From NCBI GenBank assembly GCA_024643915.1, contig JAHEMB010000259.1, forward strand, positions 1 through 5,991: a DNA stretch of 5,991 bases, given 5' to 3'. The translations under genes and the position numbers were made by a program. The notes under the pieces were generated by a model, which saw only the letters and a program-made list of their open reading frames with translations, made no database searches and was not told the DNA's origin. The first letter of the stretch is position 1; each line of letters opens with the position of its first letter. Shown here piece by piece: positions 1 to 5,579 of the stretch. Source of the DNA: Rhodothermaceae bacterium. Its GTDB lineage: Bacteria; Bacteroidota; Rhodothermia; Rhodothermales; JAHEMB01.

Positions 1-1
1 G

Positions 2-124
2 TTGGAGACGCTCAAGCAGGAAATCCGCCGCGCTCTCACTCGCACGCCGGACCGCATCACCCAACTCCACCTGCGCGATGCACTCGCCCGCATTGACGAC
101 ATCCTCGACCCCGATAAATCGTAG
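2..124 (+). CDS. C-terminal end of an unidentified protein (5' truncated by window edge)
   Basis: An open frame enters from the left edge in frame 2 and ends at the TAG at 122-124, giving 40 visible residues that begin LETLKQEIRRALTR and end DDILDPDKS. The fragment is amphipathic and probably helical, with a pattern resembling HLRDALARID. That pattern reminds me of the extreme C-terminus of large secreted zinc-dependent metalloproteases of the DUF5117/met-zincin type found in Bacteroidota. This is recall from a short tail only and no catalytic motif is inside the window, so the identity is a weak guess. It is convergent with the copper-binding lipoprotein, with only 41 bp between the two stop codons and no convincing terminator there. 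Confidence 0.55.
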   Translation: METLKQEIRRALTRTPDRITQLHLRDALARIDDILDPDKS

Positions 125-165
125 GGTGATCGCTAGGTGATCCGCGCAACGCGCCAATCCATGTG

Positions 166-510
166 CTAATCTCCCGGCAGACCGGCCAGTTCGAGGAGGG
201 TTTCGCCCGGCAAGCGTTCGACGTTTTCGATGTGCATTTCATCGCCATCGACGATGAGGTCGAAGCGTATCTTGTCGCCGGGCGCGAGGGTGTGGATCTG
301 GGATGGGTCCTTCATGCGGAAGGTCATCCGCATGGCATCCATGAAGCCGGGGATGGCCTCGTGATCGACGACGAGCGCGGCGCCTTCGTACTGCACGCCC
401 CGCATCACGCCCCGCACTTCGTATACTTGCCGGTCCGTGTCGCCGGTGCATCCGATGAGCAGGAGACAGCAAAGAAGGATCGGGCGGGCATTCGAGAATA
501 GGCGTAGCAT
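166..510 (-). CDS. Lipoprotein with CusF/Sco-type copper-binding domain
   Basis: This encodes 114 residues. The N-terminus is a lipoprotein signal: an Arg-containing start, a hydrophobic core at residues 11-19, and the lipobox LIGC with Cys21 as the expected lipidated residue. The protein is therefore probably exported and membrane-anchored. Residues 30-101 form a small beta-barrel-like domain of the copper-binding family related to CusF and to the domain often fused to SCO proteins. The signature DHEAIPGFMDAMRMTF spans residues 49-64. By analogy with CusF (ligands His36, Trp44, Met47, Met49), His50, Met60 and Met62 are the likely Cu(I) ligands, with Met57 as an extra candidate; the CusF tryptophan is not present. 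A role in periplasmic or envelope copper chaperoning is inferred from the family. No other copper gene is visible. The start is chosen because the signal peptide begins exactly there; no Shine-Dalgarno is seen. Confidence 0.85.
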   Translation of the reverse strand: MLRLFSNARPILLCCLLLIGCTGDTDRQVYEVRGVMRGVQYEGAALVVDHEAIPGFMDAMRMTFRMKDPSQIHTLAPGDKIRFDLIVDGDEMHIENVERLPGETLLELAGLPGD

Positions 511-535
511 GGCGCGGCGGGTTTGGCGAGAATGG

Positions 536-579
536 TTGACCCTCTGTATTTCACAATCCAGAATCGTACTATGATACTA
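536..579 (+). promoter_or_regulatory. Candidate promoter and overlapping operator for the MBL hydrolase gene
   Basis: TTGACC at 536-541 is followed after 17 bp by CAGAAT at 559-564, a fair sigma70-like match that would start transcription near 571. A second possible -10, TATGAT, lies at 570-575. The predicted start site is overlapped by a small symmetric element at 566-577 (GTACTATGATAC, half-sites GTA...TAC), which also contains the 5-mer TACTA twice, at 567-571 and 575-579. A repressor operator at this place is plausible but unproven. The region lies between divergent genes, so it could also affect the copper lipoprotein. Confidence 0.28.
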
Positions 580-599
580 CTGTTCCGGGGCCTTGCCTG

Positions 600-1694
600 A
601 TGAATCAAATAGATGCGACGAAGCGGCGAGGCGCGGTCGGCCTTATGATGACAGAATATCTTCCGGTTCATGAAGTGGCCGTCGGCGTGTACCGCGTCAC
701 GGTGCCGATTCCATTTCGGGGGCTGAGCGCGGTGAATTGCTATCTGCTGCACGGCGACAACGGCTGGACCTTGGTTGATACCGGCCTGGGCACGCCTGAG
801 GCGCTAGCAGTATGGGACGTCGTGTTCGAGGCGTTGCGGATCGCACCGGAGGACCTCGAAAAGATCGTCCTGACCCATCATCACCCTGACCACATGGGTC
901 TGGCCGGCACGTTTCAGCGGCGTGCGGAGGCGGCGGGACGAAAAATGCCGGTGTTCCTGTCGGTGCGCGAGGAAGAGATTCTCGACTTGATCTGGGGAGA
1001 CCGGGAGGGTCGCGAGGAGGTGCTGCGGGATTTCTTCGCCCGGTGCGGCGTACCGGACCCGGACGGCTTCAGCTTCCAGCCAAGAGAGGCAGTGGGGATG
1101 CGGTGCCTATTGACGCCTTTTCCGGCGCGCTACGAACCTATTGCCCTCGATGCAGAAATCCGATTGGGCGACCGGACTTGCTGCGTCCTCCACACGCCTG
1201 GCCACAGTGACGGCCACCTCGCTTTCTACGACCCTTCAGGCCGGCTGCTGCTGGTGGGCGATCATGTGTTGCCCGACATCACCCCGAACATCGCCCTGTG
1301 GCCGGACGTCGAGCCGGATCCGCTTGGGCGATACCTTGCCTCCCTCGCCGCCCTCCGCAGCCTCGACGTGCGCCTCGCCCTGCCCGGGCACGGCGGCGTC
1401 ATTGAGAGGTGGAGCGACCGGGTAGTGACCCTGGGCGCCCATCACGCCGAGCGTCTCACCTTCATGGCGGGCCTCGTCGGATCTCGGGCCACCGTGTATG
1501 AGGTGGCCGGCAACGCTTTTCCGCTCGACCGCCTCGACCGGCATCAGGCGCGTTTCGCCCTCACCGAGACGCTCTCGCACCTGGAACACCTCGTCACCGA
1601 GCGCCGGTTGGAGAAGGAAGAAGAGGGAGGCGTGTGGATCTACAGAGAAGGGGTGGCGGCAAGGGCGTCTGCTTCCTATTTTCCCGCTCACTAG
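600..1694 (+). CDS. Metallo-beta-lactamase-fold hydrolase with C-terminal winged helix
   Basis: This encodes 364 residues of the MBL-fold hydrolase superfamily. The canonical metal motif HHHPDH is at residues 93-98 (His93, His95, Asp97, His98). The third site is His202 in HTPGHSDGH, the bridging aspartate is Asp221 in VGDHV, and the final histidine is His264 in LPGHGG, so the di-metal site looks complete. After the catalytic domain, residues about 295-350 (VYEVAGNAF..., then ETLSHLEHLV and a basic/acidic wing) resemble the C-terminal winged-helix segment of LACTB2/glyoxalase II-like proteins. Hydrolysis of a thioester, ester or phosphodiester is the family expectation; the substrate cannot be read from sequence. 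ATG at 600 gives the longest frame, but the domain starts near residue 20, so ATG 645 or 648 is a real alternative. None of the three has a good Shine-Dalgarno. The SCP2 gene follows after 33 bp, probably in the same transcript. Confidence 0.9.
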   Translation: MNQIDATKRRGAVGLMMTEYLPVHEVAVGVYRVTVPIPFRGLSAVNCYLLHGDNGWTLVDTGLGTPEALAVWDVVFEALRIAPEDLEKIVLTHHHPDHMGLAGTFQRRAEAAGRKMPVFLSVREEEILDLIWGDREGREEVLRDFFARCGVPDPDGFSFQPREAVGMRCLLTPFPARYEPIALDAEIRLGDRTCCVLHTPGHSDGHLAFYDPSGRLLLVGDHVLPDITPNIALWPDVEPDPLGRYLASLAALRSLDVRLALPGHGGVIERWSDRVVTLGAHHAERLTFMAGLVGSRATVYEVAGNAFPLDRLDRHQARFALTETLSHLEHLVTERRLEKEEEGGVWIYREGVAARASASYFPAH

Positions 1695-1727
1695 AACCAT
1701 GACCCCATCATCAAGAAAAACGGCAAC

Positions 1728-2060
1728 ATGGCGAAATTCGAATCGATCCCCGAAGTCATTCAATCCTACCAGGAGCGTTTTCAGCCGGACCAGGCCAGTG
1801 GCGTGGACGGCATCGTCCAGCTGAACCTGACGGGGGAAGGCGGCGGTCCCTATTACATGATCATCAAAGACCAGCAACTCGAAGTTGTAGAAGGCGAGCA
1901 CGACGACCCGACCGTCACCGTCACCACCTCGGCCGAAGACTGGTTGAAGATCAACAACGGCGAGTCCAATCCGATGGCCCTCATGATGCAGGGCAAGCTC
2001 AAAGTGAAAGGCTCCCTCCCCATGGCGACGAAGTTCCAGGGGATGTTCGTCCGGGTTTGA
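1728..2060 (+). CDS. Stand-alone SCP2 sterol-carrier-type lipid-binding protein
   Basis: This encodes 110 residues covering a complete single SCP2 domain and nothing else. Visible features are the N-terminal helix SIPEVIQSYQERF (residues 6-18), the beta segments GIVQLNLTG and YYMIIKDQQLEVVEG, the PTVTVTTSAEDWLKI segment (61-75) and the typical end MMQGKLKVKGSLPMATKFQGMF (86-107, allowing the usual G-K-L-K-V-K-G core). SCP2 domains bind acyl-CoAs, fatty acids or sterol-like lipids in a hydrophobic tunnel. There is no signal peptide, so a cytoplasmic location is expected. It lies 33 bp behind the MBL hydrolase in the same direction, so co-transcription and a shared hydrophobic substrate are plausible inferences. 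The start has no clear Shine-Dalgarno. The stop codon overlaps the outer arm of the inverted repeat that follows. Confidence 0.88.
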   Translation: MAKFESIPEVIQSYQERFQPDQASGVDGIVQLNLTGEGGGPYYMIIKDQQLEVVEGEHDDPTVTVTTSAEDWLKINNGESNPMALMMQGKLKVKGSLPMATKFQGMFVRV

Positions 2061-2323
2061 AAGCCAGAGAGCCGGGGAGCCGGAGAAAAGGAGAGACGGC
2101 GATTGCTAAAGCTTTCTTGCCAGGTCTTCTTTGTATGGAGTGAAGAATGCAGAACAAGAAACCGAAAGTTACCGAAGGAAATGTTGAATGATGAAGGGAA
2201 AGACAACACCTTCCTTCTTCATTCCTCGCTCTGCATTCGACATTCCAAAGAGGCTGCTTGAGATAGCACAAACTACTCACGACCTTATCTTCGACTCCCC
2301 GACTTCCCAGGTCAGCCTTTCAA
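2057..2323. repeat. Nested imperfect inverted repeat filling the convergent SCP2/ZIP intergenic gap
   Basis: I see four nested pairs of complementary arms on one axis. 2057-2063 pairs perfectly with 2317-2323 (TTGAAAG/CTTTCAA). 2067-2091 pairs with 2283-2307 at 21 of 25 positions, counting G-T wobbles and including CGGGGAG/CTCCCCG. 2136-2153 pairs with 2230-2247 at 16 of 18, including GAATGCAGA/TCTGCATTC. 2186-2199 pairs with 2211-2224 at 13 of 14, around an 11-nt loop. The left half is purine-rich and the right half pyrimidine-rich, and 2101-2220 is only about 41% GC, well below the genes. The outermost arms overlap the SCP2 stop codon and the last codons of the ZIP gene. No coding capacity is evident. 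It could be a MITE- or REP-like dispersed element, a structured RNA or a bidirectional terminator. It lacks a U-tract, so a classic intrinsic terminator is less likely. Confidence 0.7.
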
Positions 2324-3052
2324 TAGGAACTGGAAGGCGAGCATGGCGGCGAGGGCGAGCGCGACGGTGCCGGTGACTGCGCTACGCGGCGCATCGCGGA
2401 AAGCATCGGGAAGAAGCTCGAAGGCGACCATGTAGACCATCGCTCCAGCGGCGAAGCCCAGCCCGGCAGGCAGGAACGGCGCGAAGACTTGGACGAAAAG
2501 AAAGGCGGGCACGGCCATGAGTGGCTGCGGGAGGCTCGAAAAGATACTCCACAGTCCTGCTTTGGCGACGGAGACGCCGCGCGGCACGAGCACCAGACTG
2601 ATTGCGAGCCCTTCCGGGATGTTGTGCACGGCGATGGCGAGTGTGATAAACACGCCCAACTCCTCGCCCCCGCCGTAGGAGACCCCCACGCCCACCCCCT
2701 CGGTGAACGAGTGGATCGTCATCACGCCGACGATCATCAGGGCCTTGAGGGCATCGGCGCCCTGGAGACGGCCCACATGAAAATCGTCGTGTTCAGCAAT
2801 AAGCCGGCGCGTGACCACAATGAAGCCAACGCCAACCGCCGCGCCGAGGGCGGTGCGCACGGGGCTTTCGAGGGCGCCTTCGTAGAACAGCATAAGGCTC
2901 GCCGCCAGCATCAGCCCGCCCGCTGCGGCGTTCGAAAGCCCCAGGTTTCGGCGCGAGATTTCGATTGAGAAGAGAAACGGCAGTGCCCCCAGCCCCGTAG
3001 CAATGGCGGTGAGGGCTGCTGCCAGGAAGACCGTGAATACGGTGATTTCCAT
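2312..3052 (-). CDS. ZIP-family divalent metal transporter
   Basis: This encodes 246 residues with about eight hydrophobic segments (approximately 4-26, 41-58, 66-82, 103-122, 133-155, 164-187, 191-213, 227-244), the normal topology of ZIP transporters. The two signature helices are present: HSFTEG at residues 114-119 and HNIPEG at 143-148. His114, Glu118, His143, Asn144 and Glu147 correspond to the binuclear metal site known for this family, and Glu212 in FELLPDA lies in a later helix. The loop between helices 3 and 4 carries a small acidic/histidine patch, EHDDFH (87-92), at the place where ZIPs often have a variable metal-binding loop. Uptake of zinc, iron or manganese across the inner membrane is the family role; the metal is not predictable. 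The length fits the compact GufA/ZupT-like bacterial ZIPs. There is no Shine-Dalgarno at the start, which is supported by helix 1 beginning immediately. It is probably transcribed alone, since a terminator separates it from the upstream gene. Confidence 0.92.
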   Translation of the reverse strand: MEITVFTVFLAAALTAIATGLGALPFLFSIEISRRNLGLSNAAAGGLMLAASLMLFYEGALESPVRTALGAAVGVGFIVVTRRLIAEHDDFHVGRLQGADALKALMIVGVMTIHSFTEGVGVGVSYGGGEELGVFITLAIAVHNIPEGLAISLVLVPRGVSVAKAGLWSIFSSLPQPLMAVPAFLFVQVFAPFLPAGLGFAAGAMVYMVAFELLPDAFRDAPRSAVTGTVALALAAMLAFQFLLKG

Positions 3053-3164
3053 GCGAGCGGGGTTGGCGCGAATGCGGAGTAAAGACTGCTACCCTGCCCG
3101 CAAAACAAGGTTTACCGACTGGCTGAGAATGACCGCCACGCTATCGCAAGAGTACAACAGGGGG

Positions 3165-3185
3165 AAAAGCGAGCCACTGACTCGC
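3165..3185 (-). terminator. Probable intrinsic terminator of the DUF2892 gene
   Basis: Read on the - strand, GCGAG (3185-3181) pairs with CTCGC (3173-3169). One additional T-G wobble closes the stem to 6 bp around a 5-nt loop, and TTTT (3168-3165) follows directly. It sits about 54 bp downstream of the DUF2892 stop and in the correct orientation. The stem is short and the T-run has only four bases, so this is a modest-strength call. Confidence 0.45.
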
Positions 3186-3238
3186 CCGACCCGCATCCCT
3201 GGCATTCCTTCCTTGCGCTTTCGAATCGTACCTTGGTT

Positions 3239-3454
3239 TCAAGGAGCGGCCGGTTTCGGGCGGTTCGTTGAAAACCCGATGGCGCCGTAAAGCGGGCAGG
3301 AGCCGACGAGCCCGGTGACGATGAAGACGACAGCGAGGAGCCCCAGCACCAGGGCTGCCGTGCCACTGATCTGTCCTGCCAGATAAAGCACAACGACGAT
3401 GAGTGCGAGCACCACGCGGATGAACCGGTCGAGCGTTCCCATGTTCTTTTTCAT
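3239..3454 (-). CDS. DUF2892 small inner-membrane protein
   Basis: This encodes 71 residues starting MKKNMGTLDRFIR, the typical opening of DUF2892 (YgaP-like membrane domain) proteins. Two hydrophobic helices (about 11-27 and 31-50) follow, then the conserved GSCPLY motif with Cys53 and the GFST ending. The frame is open further upstream to an ATG at 3502, but the added 16 residues do not resemble the family, so I choose ATG 3454; ATG 3442 (MGTLDR) is also possible. The biochemical role of stand-alone DUF2892 proteins is not established. In YgaP the same segment anchors a rhodanese domain, which suggests a link to sulfur or thiol chemistry, but no rhodanese is visible here. The gene is followed by a probable terminator. 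Confidence 0.87.
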   Translation of the reverse strand: MKKNMGTLDRFIRVVLALIVVVLYLAGQISGTAALVLGLLAVVFIVTGLVGSCPLYGAIGFSTNRPKPAAP

Positions 3455-3458
3455 GGCA

Positions 3459-3487
3459 ATCTTAGATTGATTCGATAGTGGGAGCAA
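3459..3487 (-). promoter_or_regulatory. Weak candidate promoter directly before the DUF2892 start
   Basis: On the - strand, TTGCTC (3487-3482) is separated by 17 bp from TAAGAT (3464-3459), which lies only 4 bp before ATG 3454. If it is used, transcription would begin at or just inside the start codon, giving a leaderless mRNA or one translated from ATG 3442. Each hexamer matches the consensus only partly, so this is weak evidence. Confidence 0.18.
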
Positions 3488-3584
3488 GCGGCCTCCGGCC
3501 ACGTCCTCACGATAAACATGGTACTCAACCCTAAGCGAACGGCGATCCCGCCTTCACCTGTAGGCTAAACCCTCACCCAGCCCC

Positions 3585-4634
3585 ATGCCTTTTCTGATTT
3601 ACGGCGCCTACGGTTACACCGGCGAACTCATCGCACGCGAAGCGGTGGCGCGGGGCCTCAAGCCTATCCTCGCCGGGCGCAATGCTGAAAGGCTCAACAC
3701 CCTCGCCGACGAACTGGGCCTCGACCGCCGCGCGTTCGCCCTCGATGATCGAGAAACGTTGCTTGCGGCGCTCGAGGCGGTGCCCTTCGTGCTGCATTGC
3801 GCCGGGCCGTTCGCCCGCACCGCCCGCCCGATGGCCGAAGCTTGCCTGTTGACCGGCACGCACTATGTCGACATTACGGGTGAGATCGGCGTCTTTCTCA
3901 CGCTCGCCGGCATGGATGGGGCGGCGAAGGAGGCGAACGTGATGCTGCTCCCCGGCGCGGGCTTTGACGTGGTGCCTACCGACTGCCTCGCCCTCCACCT
4001 GAAGGAGCATCTCCCCTCAGCCACCCATTTGGAACTGGCGTTTCAGGGCTCGCCCGGCCTCTCGCACGGAACTGCCCTGACAGCTCTCGAACACCTCGGC
4101 GAAGGTGCTGCTGTGCGTCGCAACGGTCGCATCGAGCGCGTGCCCGCCCTCGCCCGCTCCCGCGAAGTCGACTTCGGAAAGGGGCCTATCCGAGTCGACC
4201 TCATCCCCTGGGGCGACGTGGCGACGGCCTTCTACAGCACGGGCATCGGCAACGTCGAAACCTACACGCGCCTCACACCGGGCGTCCGGTTTCTGCTGAA
4301 AATGAGCCGGTACCTCGGCCCGCTTTTCCAGTCAGCGCCGGTGCAGGCCCTCATGAAGGCCCTCGTCCGCCAGGCGCCGCCCGGCCCCACCGCCGAGCAA
4401 CGCGAGCGCTGGAGCAGCTACGTCTGGGGCGAGGTGCGCGACGCAGCCGGGCAGGCCGCCCGTGCCCGGCTGCGGTGCGCCGAAGGCTACAAGTTCACGG
4501 CCCTCTCTGCCCTGACGATTGCTCAGAAAGTGCTCGAAGGCGATGCGCCGGCCGGCTTTCAGACCCCGGCCAAAGCCTATGGAGCTGACCTGGTGCTCGA
4601 AGTGCCGGGCACGTCGCGAGAAGATCTGGGTTGA
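3585..4634 (+). CDS. Saccharopine dehydrogenase-like NAD(P)-dependent oxidoreductase (trans-acting enoyl reductase type)
   Basis: This encodes 349 residues. The N-terminus is a Rossmann fold with the dinucleotide motif GAYGYTG (Gly7, Gly10, Gly13), followed by LAGRNAERL, where Arg32 after the second strand favours NADP(H). Further family blocks are VLHCAGPF (69-76), HYVDITGE (93-100) and PGAGFDVVPTDCLA (123-136). This set is typical of the saccharopine-dehydrogenase-like proteins that include mycobacterial trans-acting enoyl reductases, which reduce acyl chains on polyketide or lipid intermediates. True lysine-pathway saccharopine dehydrogenase is unlikely, because the sequence blocks match the lipid-associated branch instead. 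At 349 residues it is shorter than the roughly 418-residue mycobacterial proteins, so the substrate remains unknown. ATG 3585 places the Rossmann motif at the usual distance from the start, although no Shine-Dalgarno is present. It heads a compact operon with a thioesterase 12 bp downstream. Confidence 0.88.
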   Translation: MPFLIYGAYGYTGELIAREAVARGLKPILAGRNAERLNTLADELGLDRRAFALDDRETLLAALEAVPFVLHCAGPFARTARPMAEACLLTGTHYVDITGEIGVFLTLAGMDGAAKEANVMLLPGAGFDVVPTDCLALHLKEHLPSATHLELAFQGSPGLSHGTALTALEHLGEGAAVRRNGRIERVPALARSREVDFGKGPIRVDLIPWGDVATAFYSTGIGNVETYTRLTPGVRFLLKMSRYLGPLFQSAPVQALMKALVRQAPPGPTAEQRERWSSYVWGEVRDAAGQAARARLRCAEGYKFTALSALTIAQKVLEGDAPAGFQTPAKAYGADLVLEVPGTSREDLG

Positions 4635-4636
4635 AC

Positions 4637-4643
4637 GGAGGGG
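4637..4643 (+). promoter_or_regulatory. Strong Shine-Dalgarno of the thioesterase gene
   Basis: GGAGGGG lies 3 nt before ATG 4647 (5 nt if counted from the GGAGG core), inside the 12-bp gap after the upstream stop codon. It is the only clear Shine-Dalgarno among the seven starts that I can place in this window, and it fixes the thioesterase start. Confidence 0.75.
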
Positions 4644-4646
4644 ACG

Positions 4647-5096
4647 ATGGAGCCACGGGACCCGGATTTCCGCAAGCGTGTCACGCAAATCTTCGAAAGG
4701 TCGGCATTCGTGCAGGCGCTCGGCATCCAGATCGAAGCCTCCGGGCCAGGTTGGTGCGAGACGTCGCTGAACGTGCGGCCGGATCATCTGCAACAGGACG
4801 GCATGGTCCACGCCGGCGTGTTGGCGACGCTGGCCGATCACACGGGAGGCGCTGCCGGTTGCTCGCTCCTGGCACCGGATGTATTGCCCCTCACCGCCGA
4901 GTTCAAGATTAACCTGCTGCGCGCGGCGCGCACCGACAGGCTGCGTTGCCGGGCAGACGTGTTGAAGCCGGGCCGCCGCCTGAGTGTCGTGGAGTCGGCC
5001 GTCTTTGCCGATCTCGGCGGGCAGGAGAAGCTCGTCGCCAAGGCCACCGTCACCCTCGCCATTCTGCCCCTCCCCGATGGAGATTCAAACGGTTGA
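4647..5096 (+). CDS. PaaI-family hotdog-fold acyl-CoA thioesterase
   Basis: This encodes 149 residues, a normal length for a single hotdog domain. The PaaI/YbgC-like active-site block is clear: HLQQDGMVHAGVLATLADHTGG at residues 47-68 contains His55, Gly57 and the likely catalytic Asp64 at the start of the central helix. The second half alternates beta strands (TAEFKINLLRAA, LRCRADVLKPGRRLSVVESAVF, LVAKATVTLAIL), as expected for this fold. The predicted reaction is hydrolysis of acyl- or aryl-acyl-CoA in the cytoplasm, usually as a tetramer; the acyl group is unknown. It is 12 bp behind the enoyl-reductase-like gene and overlaps the DinB gene by 20 bp, so the three form one operon. The oxidoreductase-thioesterase pairing suggests acyl-chain metabolism. 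The start is supported by a strong GGAGGGG site. Confidence 0.88.
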   Translation: MEPRDPDFRKRVTQIFERSAFVQALGIQIEASGPGWCETSLNVRPDHLQQDGMVHAGVLATLADHTGGAAGCSLLAPDVLPLTAEFKINLLRAARTDRLRCRADVLKPGRRLSVVESAVFADLGGQEKLVAKATVTLAILPLPDGDSNG

Positions 5097-5577
5097 CGCC
5101 TTTCTCGACTACTATGAGAAGATCCGGCTCCGCACGGTGCGTGTGGTCGAATGTATTCCTCCTGAGCGCATCGAGTGGGCGCCGAAGGCAGGCAAGTTTT
5201 CGTTCGGTGATCTGATTCGCCCTCTGGCCGCACTCGAACGCTTCATGTTCGCCGAAAATGTGGCAGGCCGCCCGAGTCGCTATCCAGGCCACGGCCGCGC
5301 CCTCGCCGACGGCTACGAAGTCGCCCTCCAATACTTCCACGACTGCCACGCCGGATCGATAGACATTTTCACGCGCCTCACCGACGCCAATCTCCAGCAG
5401 AAATGCACTACGCCTGCATGCATCGACATCACCATCTGGAAATGGCTGCGGGCGATGATCGAGCACGAGGTACATCACCGGGGGCAATTCTACCTGATGC
5501 TCGGCCTGCTCGACGTGCCCACGCCGCCCCTTTATGGCCTGACTTCGGAAGAAGTATTGGCGCAGAGTGTGGCGTGA
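5077..5577 (+). CDS. DinB-family four-helix protein lacking one usual metal-ligand histidine
   Basis: This encodes 166 residues of the DinB/YfiT-like helical-bundle superfamily. The C-terminal metal motif is intact: EHEVHHRGQ at residues 129-137 carries His130 and His134. The region FSFGDLIRPLAALERFMFAEN (41-61, key residues Asp45 and Glu54) aligns with the helix that usually reads ...RHLAA.E...; the histidine ligand is replaced by Pro49 (codon CCT at 5221). A tail LLDVPTPPLYGLTSEEV (145-160) is typical of a DinB subfamily of about this length. These proteins bind a divalent metal; many are thiol-transfer enzymes or of unknown function. The frame is open upstream to 4984, but ATG 5077 begins where the family homology starts and overlaps the thioesterase end by 20 bp. 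With no Shine-Dalgarno, translational coupling is likely. Confidence 0.85.
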   Translation: MEIQTVDAFLDYYEKIRLRTVRVVECIPPERIEWAPKAGKFSFGDLIRPLAALERFMFAENVAGRPSRYPGHGRALADGYEVALQYFHDCHAGSIDIFTRLTDANLQQKCTTPACIDITIWKWLRAMIEHEVHHRGQFYLMLGLLDVPTPPLYGLTSEEVLAQSVA

Positions 5578-5579
5578 CA

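Noticed and set aside
122..142. Near-direct repeat TAGGGTGATC / TAGGTGATC just after the first stop codon
   Set aside because: There are only two short copies differing by one base, with no wider context. It is likely chance or a small local duplication.
142..153. Small GCGC-AAC-GCGC hairpin between the first two convergent genes
   Set aside because: The stem is four base pairs and there is no T-run on either strand, so it is not a supportable terminator.
163..501. Open frame on the + strand, 112 codons
   Set aside because: It is the exact antisense of the copper-binding lipoprotein, whose - strand product has a lipobox and a family motif; the + product has no recognisable feature.
1236..1901. 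Long - strand open frame, 221 codons
   Set aside because: It runs antisense through the MBL catalytic region and into the SCP2 gene, both of which have clear family motifs. Long antisense frames are expected at high GC.
2489..2968. + strand open frame, 159 codons rich in His, Asp and Arg
   Set aside because: It is antisense to the ZIP transporter; the His/Asp richness simply mirrors codons for hydrophobic residues on the other strand.
3053..3238. Intergenic stretch before the ZIP gene, examined for a metal-responsive operator or riboswitch
   Set aside because: Apart from the terminator hairpin at 3165-3185, I see no convincing palindrome or promoter pair, so no regulatory site is claimed.
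3490..3500. GGCC-TCC-GGCC hairpin upstream of the DUF2892 gene
   Set aside because: A 4-bp stem in GC-rich DNA is expected by chance and it has no T-tract or conserved context.
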